A stretch of DNA of 64,000 nucleotides, taken from NCBI GenBank assembly GCA_963772675.1, contig CAVYYF010000002.1, positions 45,905 to 109,904 on the forward strand. The letters are read 5' to 3'. The notes beneath the pieces were generated by a model. The model did not search any database. It saw only the letters and a program-made list of their open reading frames with translations, and was not told the DNA's origin. Shown here one piece after another: positions 18,178-27,576 of this stretch. The DNA comes from JAKAGZ01 sp963772675 (GTDB taxonomy: Bacteria; Bacteroidota; Ignavibacteria; Ignavibacteriales; Ignavibacteriaceae). Within the stretch, counting starts at the first letter, position 1. Every line of letters starts with the position of its first letter. Position numbers and translations under genes: made by a program.

Positions 18178-19158
18178 ATGCCGAAAAAAAGAATTCTTAG
18201 TGGAATGCGTCCGACTGGCAAATTACATATAGGGCACTACGTGGGAGCATTGGAAAATTGGGTTAACCTACAGGATGACTTTGATAATTTTCACCTTATT
18301 GCGGATTATCATGCATTAACAACAAATCTGGATACATCAAGTATTTATAATGATTCGATAGATATGCTGATCGATTGGCTTGCTGCCGGATTAGATCCGA
18401 AAAAGAGCCCGATGTTCAGACAGTCTCAGATAAAGCAGCATACTGAATTAAACCTGATTTTTGAAATGTTGATTACAGTAAATCGGCTTGAGAGAAATCC
18501 GACTTTGAAAGATCAGATCAGGGATTTGAATATAGATAATGTCATCTTTGGTCATCTTGGTTATCCCGTTCTTCAGGCGGCTGATATTCTTTTATACAAA
18601 GGCGATGCCGTTCCTGTAGGAGAAGATCAGGTGCCGCACGTAGAAATAACAAGAGAGATAGCCAGGAAGTTTAATAATCAATATGGAAACGTTTTCCCAG
18701 AGCCTGAGCCCAAACTAACAAAATTTGCCAGACTTCAGGGTCTTGACGGAAATGCAAAAATGAGTAAGTCGTTAGGAAACACAGTCTTGCTTTCTGATGA
18801 CGCGGAGACTGTTAAATCAAAAATGAAAAAAGCTGTAACAGACCCAAATAAGATAAGGAAAGGTGATCCGGGAAATCCTGACATTTGTCTTGTCTTTTCA
18901 TATCATAAAAAGTTTAATCAGGGCGAAGTTCCTGAAATTGAAAAAGGTTGCAGGTCCGGTGCTTTAGGTTGTTTTGATTGTAAAATGAATTGTGCTTCAA
19001 AAATTTCTGCTTTCCTTGAGCCGATTAGAGAAAAAAGAAAATATTTTGAAAACAATCTAAATGAAGTGAAAGATATTCTTGCAGATGGTGAGGAAAGGGG
19101 AAGGGCAGTAGCTATGCAAACTATGAATGAAGTACACGCTAAGATGGGAATGGGATAA
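18178..19158 (+). CDS. trpS: Tryptophan-tRNA ligase with probable iron-sulfur cysteine motif
   Basis: Class I aminoacyl-tRNA synthetase charging tRNA-Trp, 326 residues. H17-I-G-H20 is the HIGH motif and K194-M-S-K-S198 the KMSKS loop. Cysteines at 237, 258, 265 and 268 follow C-x20-C-x6-C-x2-C, close to the C-x22-C-x6-C-x2-C set at 236-269 that binds a 4Fe-4S cluster in Thermotoga maritima TrpRS; another Cys lies at 272. The ATG has no clear ribosome binding site. The stop is one base before the scpA ATG. Confidence 0.94.
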   Translation: MPKKRILSGMRPTGKLHIGHYVGALENWVNLQDDFDNFHLIADYHALTTNLDTSSIYNDSIDMLIDWLAAGLDPKKSPMFRQSQIKQHTELNLIFEMLITVNRLERNPTLKDQIRDLNIDNVIFGHLGYPVLQAADILLYKGDAVPVGEDQVPHVEITREIARKFNNQYGNVFPEPEPKLTKFARLQGLDGNAKMSKSLGNTVLLSDDAETVKSKMKKAVTDPNKIRKGDPGNPDICLVFSYHKKFNQGEVPEIEKGCRSGALGCFDCKMNCASKISAFLEPIREKRKYFENNLNEVKDILADGEERGRAVAMQTMNEVHAKMGMG

Positions 19159-19159
19159 A

Positions 19160-19889
19160 ATGTACAAAATCAAACTTGATCATTTTGAAGGGCCGCTTGA
19201 CCTACTTCTCTTTTTTATAAAAAGAGATGAACTTGATATCTATGACATCCCTATTTCCAAGATCACCAAAGAATTTTTAGATTACGTAAAGATCATTCAA
19301 ATGCTTGATCTTGAAACCGCTGGAGATTTTATTCTAATGGCTTCAACGTTGATGCATATTAAGGTCAGAATGCTTCTGCCGCGTGAACTGGATGAAAAAG
19401 GTGAAGAGATAGATCCGAGGGCTGAACTAATTGCTGCCTTGCTGGAATACAAAAGATATAAAGAAATGTCAGAAGAATTGGCGTTTCTTGAATCCGACCA
19501 GAGGAGACTGAGTTTCAGAAGTAATTTTTCGAAAGACGTTAAAGTAAGCATTCCTGATTATGAAATACTACTAAAGAATGTGACGCTCTACGATTTAGCA
19601 AAAGCTTTTAAAAAAGCGATTGATAATGTAAAGCCTGAAGTCGTCCACGAAATAAGGAAAATTAATATTTCGGTTGATGAGATGGTTCAGTACATTTTAA
19701 AAGAAACTTGAGGAATTTAGCGAGTTACATATTATGAGCCTAATTGACGGAATGAAAGAAAAAATCAGAATTGTAATTACTTTTATTGCACTTTTAGAAA
19801 TGGTTAAGATGCAGCAGATTGGAATTAAAGAATCTCCTGATTTTAACGAATTCATAATTTATAAAACAGAACATGGACAAAATTTATAA
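19160..19889 (+). CDS. scpA: Segregation and condensation protein A, reading frame broken by one extra base
   Basis: Kleisin subunit that, with ScpB, bridges SMC heads in condensin. The first frame gives 183 residues from Y-K-I-K-L-D-H-F-E-G-P-L-D to a TGA at 19709-19711. The C-terminal winged-helix part continues one base later (K-L-E-E-F-S-E-L-H, then I-V-I-T-F-I-A-L-L-E-M-V) to TAA 19887-19889. Removing one A from AAAA before GAAAC at about 19698-19705 restores a 242-residue protein of normal length. I cannot tell assembly error from true mutation or frameshifting. I chose ATG 19160, not the ATG inside trpS. The end overlaps scpB by 17 bases. Confidence 0.85.
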
Positions 19890-20535
19890 CTCAATAATAG
19901 AAGCTTTAATATTTTCATCTGATGAGCCTATCTCCGCTGCTGATCTTATAAAAGCAATTAAAGGAATTGACGGAGAAGATACACAGATTTCAAATGAAGA
20001 AGTTGACAAATGTATTGACGAAATTAATTCAACTTATGAGGGAAATAGTATTTCATTCAGAATAATCAGAATTGCTGAGGGATATCTTTTTGCGACTAGA
20101 ACAGAATATGCAAAATACGTAGGATACCTCTCCTCAGAAAAAAGTAAAAGGAAATTAAGTCAGGCCGCTCTTGAAACACTTGCAATTATAGCATATAAGC
20201 AACCGATAACAAAACCCGAATTAGAGTCTATAAGAGGTGTTAACTCAGATTATATTTTAGGTACATTACTCGAAAAAAATCTGATTGCTATAAAAGGACG
20301 TGCAGAGTCTATAGGACGGCCTCTTTTATATGCGACCACAACTGAATTCTTAAAATTCTTTGCTTTAAATAAACTGAGCGATCTTCCTAAACCACGTGAA
20401 ATTGAAGAGATAATGCAGGATGAGGATTTCATAGAGCAGAGGAATAAAATTATGATGAATGTAATCGAAGATGATGCTGAGAACGAAATACAGGGAAATC
20501 AGGAAGAACAGGGAAACAATGATCAGGCTGAATAA
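19873..20535 (+). CDS. scpB: Segregation and condensation protein B
   Basis: Dimeric winged-helix partner of ScpA in the SMC condensin. 220 residues with L-I-F-S-S-D-E-P-I at the start and the core L-S-Q-A-A-L-E-T-L-A-I-I-A-Y-K-Q-P-I-T near 96, then I-R-G-V-N-S-D. An acidic, Gln/Asn-rich tail (about 190-220) extends beyond the fold. It overlaps the real end of scpA and the start of the pseudouridine synthase gene, a common scpA-scpB-rluB order. Confidence 0.94.
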   Translation: MDKIYNSIIEALIFSSDEPISAADLIKAIKGIDGEDTQISNEEVDKCIDEINSTYEGNSISFRIIRIAEGYLFATRTEYAKYVGYLSSEKSKRKLSQAALETLAIIAYKQPITKPELESIRGVNSDYILGTLLEKNLIAIKGRAESIGRPLLYATTTEFLKFFALNKLSDLPKPREIEEIMQDEDFIEQRNKIMMNVIEDDAENEIQGNQEEQGNNDQAE

Positions 20536-21226
20536 GTACATTTCCGACAGTGGTATCACATCAAGAAGAAAATCTGAAGAATTAATTTTACAGGGAAGGA
20601 TTTCTGTAAATGGTAAAACAGTAAGAGAATTATCTCTCAGGGTTGATCCGGAAAAGGACGAGGTTAAATTTGATGGTGAAAAAATATCACCACAACGACA
20701 TTTATATTTTTTAATGAATAAGCCCAAGGGTACTATAACTTCAACTAATGATGAAAAGAAGAGAAGAACAGTAATCGATTTGATAAAAACGAAAGAGAAG
20801 ATATTCCCGGTGGGACGGCTTGATTATAACACCACAGGTGTTTTGCTGCTTACAAATGACGGAGAATTTTCTAACTTAATGACCCATCCAAAAAATCTTG
20901 TACCAAGAAAATATGAAGCAACTCTTGATAGAAGTCTTGAAGAAGAAGACGTTAAGAAATTGTTGAAAGGAGTTTTCATTGACGGTATCAGGGGTCAGTT
21001 CACAAATATAATATTTACTAAAAAAACGACCAGAAGATTTGTTGAAGTAATAACAGTTGAAGGAAGGAATCATTTTGTTAAAAATATGTTCAAGGCACTT
21101 GGATATACTGTAACAAATTTGAACAGGTCCGGATTTGGATATTTTGTTGCTGATGTTCCACCCGGTGCTTACAGGGTTGTAACTTCTTCTGAAATCAATA
21201 GAGCAATAGAAACATATGACAAGTAA
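20519..21226 (+). CDS. rluB: rRNA large-subunit pseudouridine synthase (RluB/RsuA family)
   Basis: Makes pseudouridine in ribosomal RNA, most likely 23S by similarity to RluB. 235 residues from ATG 20519: an S4 RNA-binding domain (I-R-L-N-K-Y-I-S-D-S-G onward), then the catalytic domain with G-R-L-D-Y-N-T-T-G-V-L-L, whose Asp is the nucleophile. I prefer this ATG over an in-frame ATG at 20471, because the S4 domain starts here and the longer form only adds residues from inside scpB. The stop overlaps the dacB start. Confidence 0.92.
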   Translation: MIRLNKYISDSGITSRRKSEELILQGRISVNGKTVRELSLRVDPEKDEVKFDGEKISPQRHLYFLMNKPKGTITSTNDEKKRRTVIDLIKTKEKIFPVGRLDYNTTGVLLLTNDGEFSNLMTHPKNLVPRKYEATLDRSLEEEDVKKLLKGVFIDGIRGQFTNIIFTKKTTRRFVEVITVEGRNHFVKNMFKALGYTVTNLNRSGFGYFVADVPPGAYRVVTSSEINRAIETYDK

Positions 21227-22715
21227 TATTTTTAAAAAAATACTAACATTATTGATATTGATTTCATATGCGATTTCGGCCCAGAACGCGACAAAGTCAA
21301 ATAATAAATACGACGGCACCACACTTCCGGAATTTCGTGATCAACTGGATGATATCTTTAATGACCCAAATTTCAGTAATGCCCAATGGGGAGTAATGAT
21401 CCAATCTCTTGAGACGGGAGAATATTTTTATAAAAGGAACGAAGATAAACTTTTATTACCAGCGTCAGATCTTAAATTATTTACTACTGCAGCTGGTTTA
21501 ATTTTGCTTGGAAGCAACTATAGGTTTTCTACAAATTTATTTTTAAAAGGATCATTAGACGGTTCTATCTGGAAGGGGGATCTTGTTGTTCAGGGTCGCG
21601 GTGACCCGACTATTTCAGGAAGATTTTATGACGATGATATGTACAAGGTTTTTAATGACTGGGCTGATTCACTTTCTGCATATGGAATTGATGAGATTAC
21701 AGGAAATTTAATTGGGGACGATAATGCTTTTGACGATGTAGGTTTGGGAACGGGCTGGGCGTGGGACTATGAAAGTGATTGGTTTGCAGCACAATCAAGT
21801 GCCCTTTCTTTTAATGATAATTGCGTAGATGTAACAGTAAGCTATAACAGGAAAACTAACCTGCCGGTTGTTTCTATTCGGCCTAAGACAAAATATATTG
21901 TAATAGTTAATAATGTACTTCCTGTTTCGAAGGATTCTGCCACAGCAATTAATGTGTATCGAGAAAGAGGAACAAATGTATTAACTGTTTACGGGACTAT
22001 CCGCGAAGATGATTCTGTAAAAACTTTTGTAACTGTAAATAATCCTACACAATACACAATGGTCATTCTAAAAGAAGTTTTACAAAAAAGAGGAATTAAA
22101 GTTCAGGGATTTCCAATGGATGTGGATGATATTACTACATCATTGAATTATCAAACAATGAAAAAGCTCTGTACTACTTATTCTCCTCCGTTAAAAGAAA
22201 TTATTAAAGTTATTAATAAGAATAGTCAAAATTTTTTTGCAGAGCAGCTTTTAAAAACTATTGGACTTGAAAAAGAGGGATATGGTACTGTAGCTAACGG
22301 GGTCAAAGCAGAAAGTAAATTATTCAAGGAAATGGGAATTAATCCTGAGAGTATGATTCTTGTGGATGGAAGCGGTCTTTCAAGACTTGATTATGTTACC
22401 CCGAAACAATTTGTTACTCTTCTAAGCTTCATGTATAAAAGTGATTATTTCATCCCTTTTTTTAATTCGTTATCAATTGCAGGTGTTGACGGCTCTCTTG
22501 GTGACAGGTTACAAAATACTAACGCGAAAGATAAAATCAGAGGTAAGGCCGGATATCTTGAAGGTGTAAGAAGTTTGACCGGTTATGCTTTTACTGCAGA
22601 TAATGAACCTGTAGCTTTTTCTATAATTGTAAATAATTTTAATGTGCCGGTTAAATTGGCCGAAAATATTCAGGATTTAGTATGTTTGCGTTTAGCAAAC
22701 TTCAAAAGAAAATAA
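21216..22715 (+). CDS. dacB: D-alanyl-D-alanine carboxypeptidase/endopeptidase (PBP4 type)
   Basis: Periplasmic low-molecular-weight penicillin-binding protein that trims or cleaves peptidoglycan cross-links. 499 residues with a signal peptide ending I-S-A-Q. S84-D-L-K87 is the SxxK motif and S337-Q-N339 the SxN motif. A large insert between the two is the domain typical of PBP4. The third motif reads K444-A-G in place of the usual K-T-G, within a otherwise normal G-K-A-G-Y-L-E-G-V-R segment; this is odd but the surroundings are intact. It overlaps rluB by eleven bases. Confidence 0.92.
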   Translation: MTSNIFKKILTLLILISYAISAQNATKSNNKYDGTTLPEFRDQLDDIFNDPNFSNAQWGVMIQSLETGEYFYKRNEDKLLLPASDLKLFTTAAGLILLGSNYRFSTNLFLKGSLDGSIWKGDLVVQGRGDPTISGRFYDDDMYKVFNDWADSLSAYGIDEITGNLIGDDNAFDDVGLGTGWAWDYESDWFAAQSSALSFNDNCVDVTVSYNRKTNLPVVSIRPKTKYIVIVNNVLPVSKDSATAINVYRERGTNVLTVYGTIREDDSVKTFVTVNNPTQYTMVILKEVLQKRGIKVQGFPMDVDDITTSLNYQTMKKLCTTYSPPLKEIIKVINKNSQNFFAEQLLKTIGLEKEGYGTVANGVKAESKLFKEMGINPESMILVDGSGLSRLDYVTPKQFVTLLSFMYKSDYFIPFFNSLSIAGVDGSLGDRLQNTNAKDKIRGKAGYLEGVRSLTGYAFTADNEPVAFSIIVNNFNVPVKLAENIQDLVCLRLANFKRK

Positions 22716-22727
22716 AACGGAGGTTCT

Positions 22728-24239
22728 GTGGACAATAATATTCAGCAGGAATTAAATGTATTGTTAAAAAGAAGACACGAAGAATTAGCTGAATTAAAAG
22801 ACAAAGGCGTTCAGCCTTTTGCATATTCATTTGAAGTCGATTCCAACTCAAAAGAGATCAAAGATAATTTTAAAGAAGGCGAAGAAAATAATGTAAAGAT
22901 AGCTGGAAGATTGATGGCACTCCGCAGAATGGGAAAGGCATCTTTTGCTCATATTCAGGATCAGTATGGCAGAATTCAAATTTATTTGAAGAAAGATGAA
23001 ATAGGCGATTCATACGATGCTTTTAAGCTTATGGATATAGGTGACATAATCGGCGTGGAAGGTTTTGTATTTAAAACAAAAACAGGAGAGACTTCTGTTC
23101 ACGTTAAAAAGTTAGAACTGCTTACAAAATCGATGAGGCCCCTGCCAATTGCTAAAGAAGTTGTGGACGAAAAAGGGAACAAGACTATCTTTGACCAGTT
23201 TGCGGATAAGGAATTACGTTACCGTCAGCGTTATGTAGATCTGATAGTTAATCCTGAAATAAAAGATGTATTTATAAAAAGAAGTAAGATAATTTCTGCA
23301 ATGAGGAGTTTTCTTGATTCAAGCGGATACATTGAAGTTGAAACACCTATACTTCAGCCTCTTTACGGAGGCGCAGCTGCCCGTCCTTTCATTACTCATC
23401 ACAATACGCTTGATGTTGAGCTTTATTTAAGAATTGCGGATGAACTTTACCTAAAAAGACTGATTGTAGGAGGCTTCAACGGAGTTTATGAAATCTCAAA
23501 AGATTTCAGAAACGAAGGAATGGACAGAACTCATAATCCCGAATTTACAATGATGGAATTATATGTCTCATATAATGATTATGATTGGATGATGAACTAC
23601 GTTGAAAAAATGTTGAACAAGATTTGTATGGATGTGTTTAAAACTACTGAATTTACTTATGAAGGTAACCAGATAAATTTCAAATCACCATGGAAACGAT
23701 TATCAATGATTGATGCTATAAAAGAAAAGACAGGATTAGATATAATGGCAGCATCTGTTGAACAGTTAAAGGAAGCTTGCAAAAAGTACGGAGTTGATTT
23801 GAATAAGGTAGAAGGCAGAATGAAATTGATTGACGAACTATTCGGCGCTGCAGTTCAACCAAAATTAATACAACCAACATTTATAATTGATTATCCGGTT
23901 GAGCTTTCTCCACTTGCAAAAAAACATCGTTCAAAAGAAGGTGTGGTAGAAAGATTTGAAGGCTATGTAGCTGGCAGGGAATTATGTAATGCTTTCAGCG
24001 AGTTGAATGATCCTATGGATCAGAAGGAGAGATTTGAAGAGCAGGTAAAAATGCGTGAGGAAGGTGATGAAGAAGCTCACCAGATTGATGAAGATTTTAT
24101 TCGCGCTCTTGAATATGGCATGCCACCGACAGCAGGATTGGGGATTGGCATTGACAGGCTTGTTATGATTCTAACGAATCAATCATCTATCAGAGATGTG
24201 CTTTTCTTCCCGCAAATGAAACCTGAAATTAAGGGATAG
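22728..24239 (+). CDS. lysS: Lysine-tRNA ligase, class II
   Basis: Charges tRNA-Lys. 503 residues: an OB-fold anticodon-binding domain at about 60-165, then the class II core with motif 2 (F-R-N-E-G-M-D-R-T-H-N-P-E-F) near 264 and motif 3 (G-L-G-I-G-I-D-R-L) near 480. The start is GTG with an A-C-G-G-A-G-G site a few bases upstream. Length and motifs are normal. It follows dacB by 12 bases, so the run from trpS to lysS is probably one transcript. Confidence 0.96.
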   Translation: MDNNIQQELNVLLKRRHEELAELKDKGVQPFAYSFEVDSNSKEIKDNFKEGEENNVKIAGRLMALRRMGKASFAHIQDQYGRIQIYLKKDEIGDSYDAFKLMDIGDIIGVEGFVFKTKTGETSVHVKKLELLTKSMRPLPIAKEVVDEKGNKTIFDQFADKELRYRQRYVDLIVNPEIKDVFIKRSKIISAMRSFLDSSGYIEVETPILQPLYGGAAARPFITHHNTLDVELYLRIADELYLKRLIVGGFNGVYEISKDFRNEGMDRTHNPEFTMMELYVSYNDYDWMMNYVEKMLNKICMDVFKTTEFTYEGNQINFKSPWKRLSMIDAIKEKTGLDIMAASVEQLKEACKKYGVDLNKVEGRMKLIDELFGAAVQPKLIQPTFIIDYPVELSPLAKKHRSKEGVVERFEGYVAGRELCNAFSELNDPMDQKERFEEQVKMREEGDEEAHQIDEDFIRALEYGMPPTAGLGIGIDRLVMILTNQSSIRDVLFFPQMKPEIKG

Positions 24240-24278
24240 CACATCTATTTATTGAATTGTAGACGGAGATAAATCAAG

Positions 24279-25944
24279 TTGAGAAAAATAATTCTTTTAT
24301 TGTCCCTTTTTTCGACAACGTTACTTGCGCAAACTGAATATGTGCTTTCAGATAGTCGTGTGTACGATTTCCTGGAAAGGATGGAAACTCTTCATCTGAT
24401 CAATAAATATAATTCTTATGAGATTCCAAAAACCAGGAACGAGATAGCAAAATATTTGAAAGAAGTTATTGCAAACCAGAACAAACTGGATAATGTTGAT
24501 AAAAATATTTTAGTCGATCTCGAAAAAGAATTTGAGCTGGAGCTTTTCGGGACATTAAAAAACTCTGATAAACTAATAACTGGAGATCACTTCGATTTTT
24601 TATCTCAGAAAGAAAAATATCTCTACTTTGTAAGAGACACTGCGAATAATATTAATCTATTTTTTAATTCAGCTGGTCACGCTGATGGAATAATGGGAAA
24701 TTATCTTGACCCTTCCAAAACAATTGCAGCAGATGTTATGTCATATCAATTTCAGATCAGGGGAACATTTTACAGCAAATTTGGATTTTTCTGGCGGGGA
24801 GGTGACGGTGTAGTTTTTGGTCAAAGGGAAGCAGCGCTTTTTAGAAGTGACCTGCAACATAATTTTAAGTATAATACTTTCGATAAGCCAAATTCTTTTG
24901 ATATTACCACGGCCGGGTATTTAACTGCCGATTTTGGTTTGGTAAAAATAAAATTTGGCAGGGACAGAATGCATATCGGATATGGTGCGCTTCCTGTAAT
25001 AATGGATGATAACAGCAATATTTTTGATTATTTATACTTAAGTGCAAAATATAAATCTGTTGAGGTTTCGTATTTTCACGGAAAATTAATAGGGAATACA
25101 ACATCCACCTATGATTCGACCGTAGGATCAATTAATACAGTTGCCGAGAAATATATTGGATATCACAGGATAGGATTAAATTTATCTAATGATTTTAGTA
25201 TTGGCGCTGGCGAGATAATTATTTATAACAGCCGCCTGCCTGATTTCACATATTTAAATCCCTTTAATATTTATAAGACTGCTCAGAATGAAGTAAGTAA
25301 AGATCGTGATAATTCGATGATTATTTTTGATTTTAATAATAAATCGATAACAGGATTAAAAATTTATGGAGTATTTCTTATAGACGATGTTGAGCTTGCT
25401 CAATTAGGAACAGATTATTGGGGAAATCAGTTTATTTATAATATTCGGTTTTATTTCCAATAATTTATATAAGAATATTCCCCTGCAATTTCAGTTTGAA
25501 TATGTAAGACAGGATCCTTATGTATTTACACACCGGTTACCAAATAATAATTATACTAACAATGGATATTCTATCGGAACATTTATGCAGCCCAATAGTG
25601 AATTGTTTTTAACTCAATTTAATTATAGATTTACCAGCAGGCTGAAGTTGACAGCAAATTTTAGTTATTATCTCCATGGAGCAAATCTGCTTAATCCTGA
25701 TGGAACTGTGAAGAAAAATGTGGGTGGAGATATTAATCTTGGACATAGACAATTTGATCCTATTAACACCCCATTTCTTGATGGAGATAGAGAAACTACG
25801 AGACGATTTAGTGCAAAATTATTTTATGAACCGATAAAGGATGTTTATTTTTCCGGAACATTAACTTACCTTAATGAATCACTTCAAAATTCTGTTAAAA
25901 ATAAAAGATTTGAGACATTTCTTTCGTTTGGGTTTGTTTTATAA
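24279..25944 (+). CDS. Capsule assembly Wzi-like outer membrane protein, reading frame broken by one extra base
   Basis: A secreted beta-rich protein resembling the Wzi-like capsule-assembly family of Bacteroidetes and Ignavibacteria. The first frame has a signal peptide (ending L-L-A-Q) and 394 residues to TAA at 25461-25463. The same protein continues in the next frame through N-N-L-Y-K-N-I-P-L-Q-F-Q-F-E-Y-V-R-Q-D-P to TAA at 25942-25944. Dropping one T from TTTT at about 25448-25451 joins them to a 554-residue barrel ending F-G-F-V-L. The start is TTG after GGAG. Capsule function is a family-level guess. Confidence 0.7.
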
Positions 25945-25962
25945 AAATCATCAGGTGTAAAA

Positions 25963-27576
25963 TTGAAATCAGGCAGCTTTAAAATCGTATTTCCCATAAT
26001 AATTTTAACTCTTGGAGTAATTCTCGGAATTCAAATCCAAAAAGTTTTTCCGGACGATAACCTAAAAGAAAGTTTAGCCAAATTTAACGATGTTATGAAT
26101 CTGACCGAGAGATACTATGTAGATACCGTTGATAGTAAGACACTTATATCTGCTGCAATAAATGGAATGCTTTCTAAATTAGATCCTCATTCAGTATATA
26201 TTCCTGCGGACCAGATCCCGTCCATAGAAGAATCATTCCGCGGTGATTTTGAAGGTATAGGAATAGAGTTTCAGGTTGTTAACGATACTTTAACAGTTGT
26301 TTCTCCAATCAGCGGAGGGCCGAGCGAAGCACTAGGAATAATGGCAGGAGACCAGATAATTAAAGTTGATGGTAAATCAATTATCGGTATAACAAATGAA
26401 CAGGTAAGAAAAAAATTAAGAGGAAAAGCGGGGACTAAAGTAGAAGTTACAATTTTGAGGATCGGTGTAAAGAAGCCAATTAACTATACAATTGTTCGTG
26501 ATAAAATTCCTATTTATTCTGTTGATACTCATTTTATGATCAATGATAAAACGGGGTATGTAATAGTTTCAAGATTTGCAGAAACAACCTATGATGAATT
26601 ATTTAAAGCTTTAACTGATCTTAAAAGCCAAGGAATGAAACAACTGATCCTTGATCTGAGAGGAAATCCGGGCGGCTATTTGAACCAGGCTGTAAAGATT
26701 GCTGATCTTTTTATCAGTGGGAATAAAAAGATTGTTTATACAAAAGGCCGCAGATCTGAATTTGATGAGGAATATGATGCATCAAAAAGTTCTCCTTATG
26801 AAAAAATTCCGTTGATTGTTTTAGTAAATAAAGGAAGCGCTTCTGCAAGCGAAATAGTTTCGGGTTCAATACAAGATTGGGATAGAGGATTGATCGTAGG
26901 CGAGACCACATTTGGAAAGGGGCTTGTTCAAAGGCAATTTAGTTTACCAGATAATTCTGCTATTCGTCTTACAATTTCAAGATATTATACTCCATCAGGT
27001 AGACTAATTCAAAGGAATTATAAAGGGCTTAAAAATAAAAGTGAATATTATTCAGAAGCAGGTGATACTACCGAAGCGCCGGGAGATAATATCAATCATA
27101 CTGCGGAAAAAGATACCGGGCAGGCCATTTACCACACCAGTGGTGGAAGAGTTGTTTACGGAGGTGGAGGTATTACTCCGGATTATATTATCAAATCTTC
27201 TGACATAACTAATTACACTACAAATCTTTTAAAGAATAATATTTTTTATAAATTTATTCTGGAATATTTAAGACAGAATGAACAGAAGATAAAGAATAAA
27301 TACGATAATGATTTGAGAGACTTTGTAAAGAATTTTCAATTTTCGGGAAATACAATTAATGACTTTGTTGAATTTTCTAAGTCAAGCGGAATAAAATTTA
27401 ATGAGAAAGAATATAACACTGATAAAAAATATATTGCTACACGATTAAAAGCTCAGGTAGCCAGAAACTTCTGGAAGAATGAAGGCTGGTATATGGTAAT
27501 GCTTTCGGTTGACGAACAAGCCGAGAAAGCATTAGGCTTATTTACTGAAGCAAAAGATCTTGCTAAGCTTAAATGA
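25963..27576 (+). CDS. S41 family C-terminal processing peptidase
   Basis: Periplasmic serine protease of the CtpA/Prc family, 537 residues. An N-terminal membrane helix or uncleaved signal (about 6-24) precedes a PDZ domain (about 85-170) with G-I-G-I-E-F and G-D-Q-I-I-K-V-D-G. The catalytic S41 core has Ser294 in G-S-A-S-A-S-E and Lys319 in T-F-G-K-G, the same 25-residue spacing as in E. coli Prc. It degrades or matures envelope proteins; the substrate is unknown. The start is TTG. The stop overlaps the next ATG (ATGA). Confidence 0.92.
   Translation: MKSGSFKIVFPIIILTLGVILGIQIQKVFPDDNLKESLAKFNDVMNLTERYYVDTVDSKTLISAAINGMLSKLDPHSVYIPADQIPSIEESFRGDFEGIGIEFQVVNDTLTVVSPISGGPSEALGIMAGDQIIKVDGKSIIGITNEQVRKKLRGKAGTKVEVTILRIGVKKPINYTIVRDKIPIYSVDTHFMINDKTGYVIVSRFAETTYDELFKALTDLKSQGMKQLILDLRGNPGGYLNQAVKIADLFISGNKKIVYTKGRRSEFDEEYDASKSSPYEKIPLIVLVNKGSASASEIVSGSIQDWDRGLIVGETTFGKGLVQRQFSLPDNSAIRLTISRYYTPSGRLIQRNYKGLKNKSEYYSEAGDTTEAPGDNINHTAEKDTGQAIYHTSGGRVVYGGGGITPDYIIKSSDITNYTTNLLKNNIFYKFILEYLRQNEQKIKNKYDNDLRDFVKNFQFSGNTINDFVEFSKSSGIKFNEKEYNTDKKYIATRLKAQVARNFWKNEGWYMVMLSVDEQAEKALGLFTEAKDLAKLK

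Noticed and set aside
19700..19715. Programmed +1 frameshift of the RF2 type in scpA
   Set aside because: The stop context is ACT-TGA, not CTT-TGA-C, and there is no internal Shine-Dalgarno site at the needed spacing. A homopolymer length change explains the break more simply.
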